From Pseudomonadota bacterium (GTDB lineage Bacteria; Pseudomonadota; Alphaproteobacteria; Rhizobiales; Xanthobacteraceae), in contig JAEWJH010000055.1 in the NCBI GenBank assembly GCA_023386635.1, positions 1 through 53,630 of the forward strand: a stretch of DNA of 53,630 nucleotides, in the 5' to 3' direction. A program made the translations under genes and the position numbers. Shown in pieces: positions 16,721 to 24,446 of the stretch. The first letter of the stretch is position 1, and each line of letters opens with the position of its first letter. Below the pieces are notes generated by a model, which ran no database searches, was not told where the DNA came from, and saw only the letters and a list, made by a program, of their open reading frames with translations.

Positions 16721-17634
16721 GCACGGCCGGCGACAAGCAGGGCGGCGCGCGCCTCACCGTGGCGGTGCCGTATCTGTGGCTGCTGGCGTTCTTCCTCGTT
16801 CCCTTCGCCATCGTCCTGCGCATCAGCGTGTCGGAGACGGTGATCGCCCAGCCGCCCTATCTGCCGGTGCTCGACTGGTCGCAGGGCGTCGGCGGCCTTT
16901 ATGATTTCGCCGCTGCGCTGACGCTGGAAACCTATCGTCTGCTGGCGTCGGACACGCTCTATCTCCTGTCCTATCTCAAGAGCGTGCAGGTCGCGGCCTT
17001 GTCGACGCTGATGCTGCTCGCGCTCGGCTTTCCGATGGCGTATGCGATGGCGCGCGCGCCGCGCCGCATTCAGCCGGTGCTGGTGCTGCTGATCATCCTG
17101 CCGTTCTGGACCTCGTTCCTGATCCGCATCTATGCGTGGATCAACATCCTGCAGCGCGACGGCCTGTTGAACGATGTGCTGATGGCGCTCGGCTTGATAT
17201 CGCAGCCGGCGGCCTGGCTCGCCAGCGACACCGCGATCTATATCGGCGTGGTCTATTCCTATCTGCCGTTCATGGTGCTGCCGCTCTATGCGGCGCTGGA
17301 GAAGCAGGACGAGAGCCTCCTGGAAGCTGCCGCCGATCTCGGCTGCCCGCGCTGGCGCGCATTCTGGCTGGTCACGGTGCCGCTCGCCATGCGCGGCGTG
17401 TTCGCCGGCTGCCTGCTGTGCTTCATCCCCGTCGTCGGCGAGTTCGTCATTCCCGATCTGCTCGGCAGTTCGGAAAGCCTGATGATCGGCCAGACGCTGT
17501 GGACCGAATTCTTCGGCAACAAGGACTGGCCGCTCGCGTCCGCGCTGGCGGTCGCGTTGCTGCTGGTGCTGGTGGTGCCGCTGATGATCTACGAGCGGCT
17601 GCAGCAGCGCGAACTCGACGGAGCGCGCCGATGA
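16717..17634 (+). CDS. polyamine-type ABC transporter permease (PotB/PotH-like)
   Basis: A 305-residue inner-membrane permease with six predicted helices. The ATPase-docking EAA loop reads EAAADLGCPRWRAFWLVTVPL, and GEFVIPDLLGS is typical of the PotB/PotH group, as is the early segment RIYAWINIL. GTG 16717 overlaps the ATPase stop; its own stop overlaps the next ATG, so all three genes are translationally coupled. It forms a heterodimeric channel with the next protein. The substrate is inferred from family similarity only, because no binding protein is encoded nearby. Confidence 0.92.
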   Translation: MSTAGDKQGGARLTVAVPYLWLLAFFLVPFAIVLRISVSETVIAQPPYLPVLDWSQGVGGLYDFAAALTLETYRLLASDTLYLLSYLKSVQVAALSTLMLLALGFPMAYAMARAPRRIQPVLVLLIILPFWTSFLIRIYAWINILQRDGLLNDVLMALGLISQPAAWLASDTAIYIGVVYSYLPFMVLPLYAALEKQDESLLEAAADLGCPRWRAFWLVTVPLAMRGVFAGCLLCFIPVVGEFVIPDLLGSSESLMIGQTLWTEFFGNKDWPLASALAVALLLVLVVPLMIYERLQQRELDGARR

Positions 17635-18443
17635 CGCGCCGCTTCTCGTCGTTCAACATGGTGTCGCTGACGCTTGGGCTTGCGTTCCTCTATCTGCCGA
17701 TCGCGATCCTGATCGTCTATTCGTTCAACGCCTCGCGGCTGGTGACGGTGTGGGGCGGCTGGTCGCTGCGCTGGTACGCGGCGCTGCTCGACGACAGCGC
17801 GATGCTCGCCGCCGCGTGGACGACCTTGCGCATCGCGCTCGTCTCGGCGACCGCGGCGACGGTGCTCGGCACCATGGCGGCGCTGGCGCTCACGGGGCGG
17901 CGGCGATTCACCGGCCGCACGCTGTTCGCCGGCATGGTCTATGCGCCGCTGGTGATGCCGGAAGTGATCACCGGGCTGTCGCTGCTGCTGCTGTTCGTCG
18001 CGCTCGACGTCGATCGCGGGTTCTGGACGGTGACCGTCGCGCATACGACGCTGACCATGTGCTTCGTCACGGTGGTGGTGCAGTCGCGCCTTGCCACCTT
18101 CGACCGGAGTCTGGCGGAAGCGGCGCAGGACCTCGGCGCCACGCCGGGCCGGACGTTCTTCCTGGTGACGCTGCCGCTGATCTTTCCGGCCATCGCCGCC
18201 GGCTGGATGCTCGCTTTCACCTTGTCGATCGACGATCTGGTGATCGCGAGCTTCACCACCGGTCCCGGCGCGACGACGCTGCCGATCCGCATCTATTCGG
18301 AGGTGCGTCTCGGCGTGAAGCCGGAGATCAATGCGATCTGCACGCTGATGATCGCGACGGTGGCGGTCGGCCTGACGGCGGTGTCGCTGATCGGCAAGCG
18401 CAATGCGCTGCGCCGTCAGCGCGCGGCCGGCGCGCCGCTGTAG
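17631..18443 (+). CDS. polyamine-type ABC transporter permease (PotC/PotI-like)
   Basis: A 270-residue inner-membrane permease, second half of the channel. The N terminus (LTLGLAFLYLPIAILIVYSFN) and VYAPLVMPEVITGLSLLL are typical of PotC/PotI. The EAA loop reads EAAQDLGATPGRTFFLVTLPL, and SIDDLVIASFTTGPG follows. ATG 17631 overlaps the previous stop (ATGA). It closes the operon and is followed by a family A palindromic repeat. In potFGHI and potABCD clusters a binding protein is usual, but none is seen on either side here. Confidence 0.92.
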   Translation: MTRRFSSFNMVSLTLGLAFLYLPIAILIVYSFNASRLVTVWGGWSLRWYAALLDDSAMLAAAWTTLRIALVSATAATVLGTMAALALTGRRRFTGRTLFAGMVYAPLVMPEVITGLSLLLLFVALDVDRGFWTVTVAHTTLTMCFVTVVVQSRLATFDRSLAEAAQDLGATPGRTFFLVTLPLIFPAIAAGWMLAFTLSIDDLVIASFTTGPGATTLPIRIYSEVRLGVKPEINAICTLMIATVAVGLTAVSLIGKRNALRRQRAAGAPL

Positions 18444-18457
18444 CTCTACTCTCTCCG

Positions 18458-18585
18458 CCGTCATGCGCGGGCATAGCCCGTCGAAGACGGGCGTAAACGC
18501 CCTGATGTCCCGCGCTTCCACGTCTTGCTTTCTTTGGTCTCAATCTCAAAGACGTAGATGGCCGCAACAAGTCCGGCCCATGACG
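18458..18585. repeat. dispersed long palindromic repeat, family A copy 3
   Basis: It begins CCGTCATGCGCGGGC and ends GTCCGGCCCATGACG. The interior contains CACGTCTTGCTTTCTTTGG and AAAGACGTAGATGGCC, as in the other copies. A GACGGGC...AAACGCC segment is shared with copy 5. It lies between the convergent permease and AsmA genes. Confidence 0.75.
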
Positions 18586-18626
18586 TGGTGGGAGCTCGGC
18601 CTCCTCAGGAGAGGTGGAGTTGGGAG

Positions 18627-20549
18627 CTAATTCGCCGGGGCGCTCACCGGCGCGACGTCGGGCGCGGCAGCAGTCGGGCGCTGCGCGCCGGTCAGCCGTT
18701 CGATGGCGTTGCGGATCGCGCCGTCGTTGCGGCTGCGCACCGCGTCGAGCAGCGGCGCGGCCGCGCCGGAACGGCGGATCAGGCTGCGCGGATCGGGCAG
18801 CAGCAGCGGATCGGCCCACGGCCCTTGCATCACGAACGGCAGTTCGAACGCGGCGACGCCGGTGGCGTTCACCAGCGCGGCGGTGCCCTTGAGATCGAAT
18901 TCGCGCTCGGGGATCGAGGCGGTGCCGGCCAGCGCCAGCTTCACCGCCGAGCCGGCGATGTCCACGTCCTCGACATGGATCGTGCCGCTGACGACTTTGA
19001 GCTGCAGTGAGAGCCGCTCATAGGGCGTCTGCCCGCTGCGGAAGTCGCCGCCGCCCGACAGCGGCCGGCGCTCCAGCCGGCGCAGCAACTGCTCGACATT
19101 GAGTCCGGTGATGGCGCCGCGCCGCGCCGTCAGCGTCGCCGCGCCGTTGAGCGTGCGGGTGATGTCGAGGACGGTGGCGCCGGACCCTTCCAGCGCCAGG
19201 GTGATGTTGCCGGTGCCTTCCAGCCGCTTGAAGCCAATCAGTTCGGTCAAGCAACTGTCGAGATTGACCGACTGCAACTGCAGTTGCGTCTTTACATCGA
19301 CGCCGGTTGGGGCATTGGCGATGGTGAAGGTGCCGGTGATGGTGCCGCCAAAGCCCTGCGACTCGCCGACGGTAACGATCAGATGGCCATTGCGCAGATT
19401 GGCGGCAAGCGCGGTGCGGTCGAGGGTGGTCGAGGTCAACGCCACCTTGGCCGCCGACAGCCGCAGATCGACGTCGAGGCCGGTGAGGCCGGAGATGTCG
19501 ATCGGCTCCGCGTCCCAGGCGCGGCGATTGCCGGCGAGCAGCTTCATCGACGAGAGATACGGCGTGAGATCGATCTTGTCGGCGGCGAGCGTGCCCTGCA
19601 GCGTGCTTCGCTGATCGGTCGAGAGCGTCAGCACGCCTTCGGCGACATTGCCGTCGAGTTCGACATTCACGCCGGTCAGGGCCGCCGTGCCGCCGACGAT
19701 GTTGGTCTGGGCTTTCAGGGCGAAGTGGCCGAAGCCGCCGCCGGGCGGTTGGCGCTGGCCGCTCCAGGCGATCACCTTGCGAAGCGATGCGCCGTCGGCG
19801 GCGATCGTGCCTTCGAGCTTGAGCGTCGGCTGCGCGCTGAACGCGCCGTCGAAGGCGGCTTTGATCGGCTTGCCGGAGACGCGCATCTTCAGGCTGGAGC
19901 GCGTGCCGGTCAGCGCCGCGGCGAAGTCGCCGAGTGTGGCGCTGATGTCGAGTGGTTCGCCGCGCCAGGTGACGCGGCCGGTGGCGCCGAAGCTCTTGGA
20001 GATAGACGGCCACGCCAGCGACAGTTCGACGTTGGTCAGCGTCTCGCTGAGATTGCGCGCGCGATCGCTGATGGTGATCGTGCCGCGCTCGATGCGGATT
20101 TCGGAAAAAGCGGCGAGTCGCGACGGCTTCTTGCCGGGAATGAGCTTGGCGATCAGCGGCGACCAGTTGCTGCGCCCGTCGCCGGTGAGATCAACGCGGA
20201 TCCTCGGCGCTTCCAGCGTCACGTCGGCAATCTCGACGCGGCCGAGCAGCAGCGGTAGCACCCGCAGTCCGGCGCTGAGGCGATCCGCCGTCAGGGTCGG
20301 GCCGTCGCCGGCGCCGGCATCGCCGAGGCTGACGTCGCGGAAGCTGATAAAGCTGCGCGGAAACAGCGACACCGTCGCGTCGCCTGTGAGCGTCGGATCA
20401 AGTCCGGTCAGCGCGCGGACCTCGTCCTGCACCGCTTCGCGGACCGCATCCGGCGAGATCATCAGCGGCGCGGCCGCAACAATGCCGACCAGCAGCAGCA
20501 CCAGCGCGGCCAGAACGAGACCGAGACGTTTGAAGCCGACAGCGGCCAT
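18627..20549 (-). CDS. AsmA family protein
   Basis: A 640-residue envelope protein anchored by an N-terminal transmembrane segment (about residues 8-28: LGLVLAALVLLLVGIVAAA), with a large periplasmic beta-rich body. The start ISPDAVREAVQDEVRALTG and the C-terminal AsmA_2 region (DVDIAGSAVKLALAGTASIP near 565-585) fit AsmA. Members of this superfamily (AsmA, TamB, YhdP) are thought to move or organise lipids between inner and outer membranes. It is convergent with the polyamine-type operon and downstream of, but separate from, the iron permease. A short tandem repeat sits just upstream of the start. Confidence 0.9.
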   Translation of the reverse strand: MAAVGFKRLGLVLAALVLLLVGIVAAAPLMISPDAVREAVQDEVRALTGLDPTLTGDATVSLFPRSFISFRDVSLGDAGAGDGPTLTADRLSAGLRVLPLLLGRVEIADVTLEAPRIRVDLTGDGRSNWSPLIAKLIPGKKPSRLAAFSEIRIERGTITISDRARNLSETLTNVELSLAWPSISKSFGATGRVTWRGEPLDISATLGDFAAALTGTRSSLKMRVSGKPIKAAFDGAFSAQPTLKLEGTIAADGASLRKVIAWSGQRQPPGGGFGHFALKAQTNIVGGTAALTGVNVELDGNVAEGVLTLSTDQRSTLQGTLAADKIDLTPYLSSMKLLAGNRRAWDAEPIDISGLTGLDVDLRLSAAKVALTSTTLDRTALAANLRNGHLIVTVGESQGFGGTITGTFTIANAPTGVDVKTQLQLQSVNLDSCLTELIGFKRLEGTGNITLALEGSGATVLDITRTLNGAATLTARRGAITGLNVEQLLRRLERRPLSGGGDFRSGQTPYERLSLQLKVVSGTIHVEDVDIAGSAVKLALAGTASIPEREFDLKGTAALVNATGVAAFELPFVMQGPWADPLLLPDPRSLIRRSGAAAPLLDAVRSRNDGAIRNAIERLTGAQRPTAAAPDVAPVSAPAN

Positions 20550-20555
20550 TGCAAT

Positions 20556-20597
20556 CCGAAGGTTGGCAACCCGAAGGTTGGCGATCCGATAGGTCGG
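20556..20597 (-). repeat. short tandem repeat before AsmA start
   Basis: CCGAAGGTTGGC occurs at 20556-20567 and 20571-20582, and a degenerate third copy (CCGATAGGTCGG) at 20586-20597, with a 15-base period. It lies 7-48 bases upstream of the AsmA-type start codon, in the 5' leader. The function is unknown; copy-number change could alter expression. Confidence 0.6.
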
Positions 20598-20691
20598 GCG
20601 GGAAGGGCATTGACTATATGCCGGCGGCCCCGCGCGCGGAAACCTGTGGCGCGCGTCTGTGACGCTTTCAAGGCCGCGTTATACGCAGAAT

Positions 20692-22320
20692 TTACGGCGG
20701 GTCGGTTGTGGGCAATGGGCCGGTGGCGGCGTCGGTTTGGCGCACGATCTGGATCACCGGAAGGATGCCGGCGGCGACGATCAGCAGCGCCGCGAGCGCG
20801 CCGTCCTCGAAGCTGCCGCGGGCCGCGAACTGGTAGATATAGGTCGACAGCGTTTCGACGTTCAGCGGCCGCAGCATCAGCGAAGCCGGCAGTTCCTTGA
20901 GACAGTCGACGAACACCAGCAGGCCCGCGCCGGCGAGCGCCGGGCGGATCAGCGGCAGGTGGACGGTGCGCGCGAGCGTCCATGGCCGCGCGCCGAGGAG
21001 CCGCGCCGCATCGTCGCTGTCGGCCGAGACCCGCGTCAACCCGGCCTGGACGAAGCCGGTGCCGATGGCGAGGAACCGGGCGGCGTAGGCCAGCACCAGC
21101 GCCGCGCCGGAGCCGATCAGGATCTGGCTGCTGCCCGTCGCGCCGAGCGCGTGGCGGATTGTCGCGAAGGCAGCGTCCAGCGCGCCGACCGGCGGCAGCA
21201 GGCCGAGCGCCAGCACGGTGCCCGGGATGGCATAGCCGAGCGCGCCGAGGGCGACCGCCGCGCGCAGCAGCGGATGCGGTGCGGCGCGCACCAGCAGCAC
21301 CGCGCCGGTGGCCAGCGTCAGCACCGTCAGCGTGGCCGCGAGCGCCAGAGCGATCGTGGTCAGCGCGTGCCGCGTCAGATCGGGATCGAAACCGTTGACC
21401 AGGCCGCGCGCAAGCGTTTCGCGCAGCAGATAGCCGCCCGGCAGCAGGAAGCCGAGCGTCACCGGCGCGAGGCAGATCGCGAGCGCGGCGATGGCGCGCG
21501 CTCCGGCGAGCCGCGGCCGCGGCGGCGGCAGGTCGGCGCTGGTGCCGGCATAGGCGTTGCGCCGCCGTCCGTATCGCTCCAGAGCGAGCAGCGCGACGAC
21601 GACGACCAGCATGACGAGCGCGATCTGCGCCGCACCGGGCAGGCTCGAGCGGTTCAGCCAGGTGGTGAACACCGACAGCGTCAGCGTCTGCACGCCGAGA
21701 TATTCGCTGGCGCCGATATCGTTCAGCGTCTCCAGCGCGACCAGCGCGAGGCCAACGGCGAGCGCCGGCCGCGCCAGCGGCAGCGTGACGTAGCGCAGCA
21801 GCGCGAGCGGCCGCGCGCCGAGCATGCGCGCGGCTTCGGCGAAGGAGGCGGGCTGCGTCTGCAGCATCGCCCGCGCCGCGAAGTAGACGTAAGGGTAGAG
21901 CACGATACCGAAGATGAAGATCGCGCCGCCGAGCGAACGGATCGACGGAAACCAGTAGTCCTGCGGCCGCGCATAGCCGCCGAGCGCGCGCACGACGCTT
22001 TGCAGCGGTCCGCTCACCTCGAACAGATCCACGTAGATGTAAGCGGCAAGATAGGTCGGGATCGCCAGCGGCAGCGGCAGCAGCCAGGTCAGCGCGCGGC
22101 GGCCGGGAAACTCGAACGTCGTGACCAGCCACGCCGTCGCCGCGCCGATCACGCCGGCGATGAGAGACACGCCGGCGACGAGGATCGCGGTCTGCCCGAT
22201 CGCCTGCGGGATCACATAGGCGGCGAGATGCGGCCACAGGTCGGTCTCGCCGCGCACGGCGAGGACGATCAGGCTGATCAGCGGTGCGCCCGTGAGCGCC
22301 GCGGCGGCGAGCGCGAACAT
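20692..22320 (-). CDS. ferric iron ABC transporter permease, fused two-domain (FbpB-like)
   Basis: A 542-residue inner-membrane protein made of two homologous six-helix permease modules (about 1-260 and 300-535), as in FbpB/SfuB/HitB iron transporters. Each module has an EAA-type loop: EAARMLGARPLALLRYVTLPL in the first and DDAARLLGARPWTLARTVHLPL in the second. FDGALAALL-like and LKELPASLMLRPLN segments near the C terminus are typical. ATG 22320 is the first usable start after the binding-protein gene; the ribosome site is weak. It lies downstream of the iron-binding protein across a hairpin. No FbpC ATPase gene is adjacent. Confidence 0.9.
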   Translation of the reverse strand: MFALAAAALTGAPLISLIVLAVRGETDLWPHLAAYVIPQAIGQTAILVAGVSLIAGVIGAATAWLVTTFEFPGRRALTWLLPLPLAIPTYLAAYIYVDLFEVSGPLQSVVRALGGYARPQDYWFPSIRSLGGAIFIFGIVLYPYVYFAARAMLQTQPASFAEAARMLGARPLALLRYVTLPLARPALAVGLALVALETLNDIGASEYLGVQTLTLSVFTTWLNRSSLPGAAQIALVMLVVVVALLALERYGRRRNAYAGTSADLPPPRPRLAGARAIAALAICLAPVTLGFLLPGGYLLRETLARGLVNGFDPDLTRHALTTIALALAATLTVLTLATGAVLLVRAAPHPLLRAAVALGALGYAIPGTVLALGLLPPVGALDAAFATIRHALGATGSSQILIGSGAALVLAYAARFLAIGTGFVQAGLTRVSADSDDAARLLGARPWTLARTVHLPLIRPALAGAGLLVFVDCLKELPASLMLRPLNVETLSTYIYQFAARGSFEDGALAALLIVAAGILPVIQIVRQTDAATGPLPTTDPP

Positions 22321-22356
22321 CGTCGCCGGCGCATGCGTCGCGCCGCGCCAAAACCG

Positions 22357-22383
22357 AACGGCCCCGCGCGATGCGGGGCCGTT
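22357..22383 (-). terminator. intra-operon hairpin between iron-binding protein and permease genes
   Basis: A perfect 11-bp stem (AACGGCCCCGC / GCGGGGCCGTT) with a five-base loop; on the minus strand it is followed by CGGTTTTGG. It lies 20 bases after the binding-protein stop and 36 bases before the permease ATG. It likely reduces read-through so that the periplasmic protein is made in excess. Confidence 0.75.
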
Positions 22384-22403
22384 GAACTGTGCCGTCGTTG
22401 CGC

Positions 22404-23435
22404 TCAATTGTCGAAGCCGACCTTGTCGACCAGATTGGCGGCGGCCTTCTTGAAGTCGGCGATCTTCGCCATCGGGGTCGGATCGGCCTTCAGTGTGCCG
22501 TAGCCCTTTATGGTCGGGTTGACCGCGACCTGCGGATGCATCGGATATTCGTAGTTGGTGTCGGCGTAGATGTGCTGGGCGGTTTCGCCGGCGAGCCATT
22601 CGATCAGCTTCTGGCCATTGGCCTTGTTCGGCGCGGTCTTGACCAGCACGACGCCGGACAGGTTCACATGGGTGCCGCCGTTGTCCTTGAAGGTCGGCAG
22701 CACGACGCGCGTCGCGTCGGCCCATTCCTTCTTCGACGGGTCCTTGTCGTGCATCAGCGCCCAGTAATAGGTGTTGCCGATGCCGATGTCGCACTTGCCG
22801 GCCGCGACGTCGCGCGCCTGCTCGCGGTCGCCGCCGGACGGCTTCTGCGCGAGGTTGGCTTTCACGCCGCGCAGCCACTCTTCTGTTTTGGCCTCGCCAT
22901 AGTGAGCGATGTAAGCGGCGATCAGCGCGTTGTTGTAGATGTGCTGGCCGGAGCGGACGCAGATCTTGCCCTTCCACTTCGGGTCGGCGAGCTCGTCATA
23001 GGTCAGCGCCTCGTCCCTCACGCGCTCCTTCGACACATAGAACACGCGCGCGCGCATCGAGATGCCGTACCAGTGGCCCTCCGGGTCGCGGTATTGCGCC
23101 GGCACGACCTTGTCGAGCGCGGGCGAGGCGATCGGCTGGGTGATGCCGGCCTTCACCGCGTCTTCGAGCCGGCCGATATCGACAGTGAGCAGCACGTCGG
23201 CCGGGCTGTTCGCGCCCTCGGCCTTGATGCGTTGCTCGAGACCCGAACTTGCGGAAATGACGTTGACGTTGATGCCGGTGTCTTTGGTGAAGGCGTCGAA
23301 CAGCGGCTTGATCAGCTTGGTCTCGCGATAGGTGTAGACGTTGACCTCGCCGGCAGCAAAGGCTGGGGTTTGCGCGGCGGCGGGCAGCGCGATCAGCGCG
23401 GCGGCGAGAAGCGGGCGAGTGAACGAAGCGACCAT
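22404..23435 (-). CDS. ferric iron ABC transporter substrate-binding protein (FbpA-like)
   Basis: A 343-residue periplasmic iron-binding protein. The signal peptide covers about residues 1-28 (RPLLAAALIALPAAAQTPAFA), before GEVNVYTYRETKLIKPLF, the FbpA-type start. Adjacent Tyr223-Tyr224 (GNTYYWAL) match the two tyrosines that coordinate Fe(III) in FbpA/HitA. Further on are GVVLVKTAPNK and YEYPMHP. ATG 23435 was preferred over the ATG three codons upstream because AGGA is then well spaced. Expression is probably iron-dependent: a 17-base sequence resembling an Irr box lies about 100 bases upstream. Confidence 0.93.
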   Translation of the reverse strand: MVASFTRPLLAAALIALPAAAQTPAFAAGEVNVYTYRETKLIKPLFDAFTKDTGINVNVISASSGLEQRIKAEGANSPADVLLTVDIGRLEDAVKAGITQPIASPALDKVVPAQYRDPEGHWYGISMRARVFYVSKERVRDEALTYDELADPKWKGKICVRSGQHIYNNALIAAYIAHYGEAKTEEWLRGVKANLAQKPSGGDREQARDVAAGKCDIGIGNTYYWALMHDKDPSKKEWADATRVVLPTFKDNGGTHVNLSGVVLVKTAPNKANGQKLIEWLAGETAQHIYADTNYEYPMHPQVAVNPTIKGYGTLKADPTPMAKIADFKKAAANLVDKVGFDN

Positions 23436-23532
23436 GACGATCATCCTGTGACAGGGTGCGCGGACATGCGCCTTCGTTCCACGACTTCTCTGCTGTTTTC
23501 AATGGCTTAACAGCGATTATCGGGTTCGCTAG

Positions 23533-23549
23533 TTTGGAATCGCTCGAAA
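23533..23549. promoter_or_regulatory. candidate iron-control (Irr/ICE) box upstream of fbpA-type gene
   Basis: TTTGGAA-TCG-CTCGAAA matches 11 of 14 defined positions of the Rhizobiales ICE consensus TTTAGAA-N3-TTCTAAA (consensus from memory). It is an imperfect palindrome about 100 bases upstream of the iron-binding protein start and 65 bases upstream of the stop of no other gene. It suits control by Irr under iron limitation. Confidence 0.45.
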
Positions 23550-23613
23550 CGCGTCCGTTTCGCCAGCGGCGGCAATCGGATCGCGGATACGACGTTTGTT
23601 GCGGCAAAGCGCC

Positions 23614-24378
23614 TCAGTCGCGCGACCGGTCCTTGTCGAGGTCGAGCATGGCAATCTCGGCGATCAGCTTGCCGATGATCGCCTGCCGGAACGAGGCGAA
23701 GTTTTCCGCCACCATCACGAACGCGCCGGGACCGCCGATCACATGATCGCGGTAGTATTTGTCGAGGCCGCCGGGCGGATTGGTGTGCTCCGGATTCCAG
23801 GCGAGCGGGCGATCGCTGAGGATGACCAGACCGTTGATGGTCACGCCCTTGGCGAGCGCGCGGTCGCGGGCTTCATCGACCGGCGTGCCGGCATTGCTGG
23901 TGCCGTCGCCGGATACGTCGATGGTGCGACGGCCGCTCTCGAACGGCGCGCGCTCGATCTGCGCCAGCGCGAAGTCGATGCCGGCGCCGATGGCGGTGCG
24001 GTCGGCGAACGACCGCGGCAGCTCGATCATCTGATCGGCGAATTTCTGCGCCGAGGCTTTCCCGTCGATCAGGGTCCAGTCGATCACCACTTTCTGCGCG
24101 GTAGCGCCGGACCATTCGACAAAGGCGACGGCGATGCGCTGCAGCGGGCCGGAGCGGATCGCGTTCAGCACGCGGTCGTCGGTGATGGCGGCGGCATAGC
24201 CTTCGCGCTGCAACTGGAATTTGGCGTAATCGACGCTGCGCGACACGTCGGAGGCGAGCACCAGCAGTAGGTCGACACGCTCGGCCGCGCGTGCGGGCAC
24301 GATGGCGATCAGGGCAAACGCCGTGACGACGGCAAATCCGCTTCGCCGCGACAGGCGAGAGAGAAACGATCCGATCAT
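23614..24378 (-). CDS. DUF1194 (von Willebrand factor A-like) secreted protein
   Basis: A 254-residue protein with a signal peptide (arginine-rich start, hydrophobic core GFAVVTAFALIAIVP, cleavage near ARA-AE) and a vWA-like fold. The metal-ion-dependent adhesion site appears as DVSRSVD (DxSxS), with TAIGAGIDFAL supplying the conserved Thr and DVSGDGTSN the second Asp. DUF1194 proteins are widespread in alphaproteobacteria and have no firm function. The RBS GGAGG precedes ATG 24378. It follows the large histidine kinase by 68 bases on the same strand, so the two may be co-transcribed. Confidence 0.87.
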   Translation of the reverse strand: MIGSFLSRLSRRSGFAVVTAFALIAIVPARAAERVDLLLVLASDVSRSVDYAKFQLQREGYAAAITDDRVLNAIRSGPLQRIAVAFVEWSGATAQKVVIDWTLIDGKASAQKFADQMIELPRSFADRTAIGAGIDFALAQIERAPFESGRRTIDVSGDGTSNAGTPVDEARDRALAKGVTINGLVILSDRPLAWNPEHTNPPGGLDKYYRDHVIGGPGAFVMVAENFASFRQAIIGKLIAEIAMLDLDKDRSRD

Positions 24379-24446
24379 GCACGCCTCCGGCGCGGTTACG
24401 GCCGCCGGTCGAGGATGGCCGTTCGCGGGGAAGCGGTAAAGGGCGC

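Noticed and set aside
20462..22351. A 629-codon frame overlapping the iron permease in another frame.
   Set aside because: Arg/Ala-rich shadow of the permease; no recognisable domain.
22321..22977. In-frame upstream extension of the iron permease into the binding-protein gene.
   Set aside because: It overlaps the clear FbpA-type gene in another frame and is low-complexity; translation more plausibly begins at ATG 22320.
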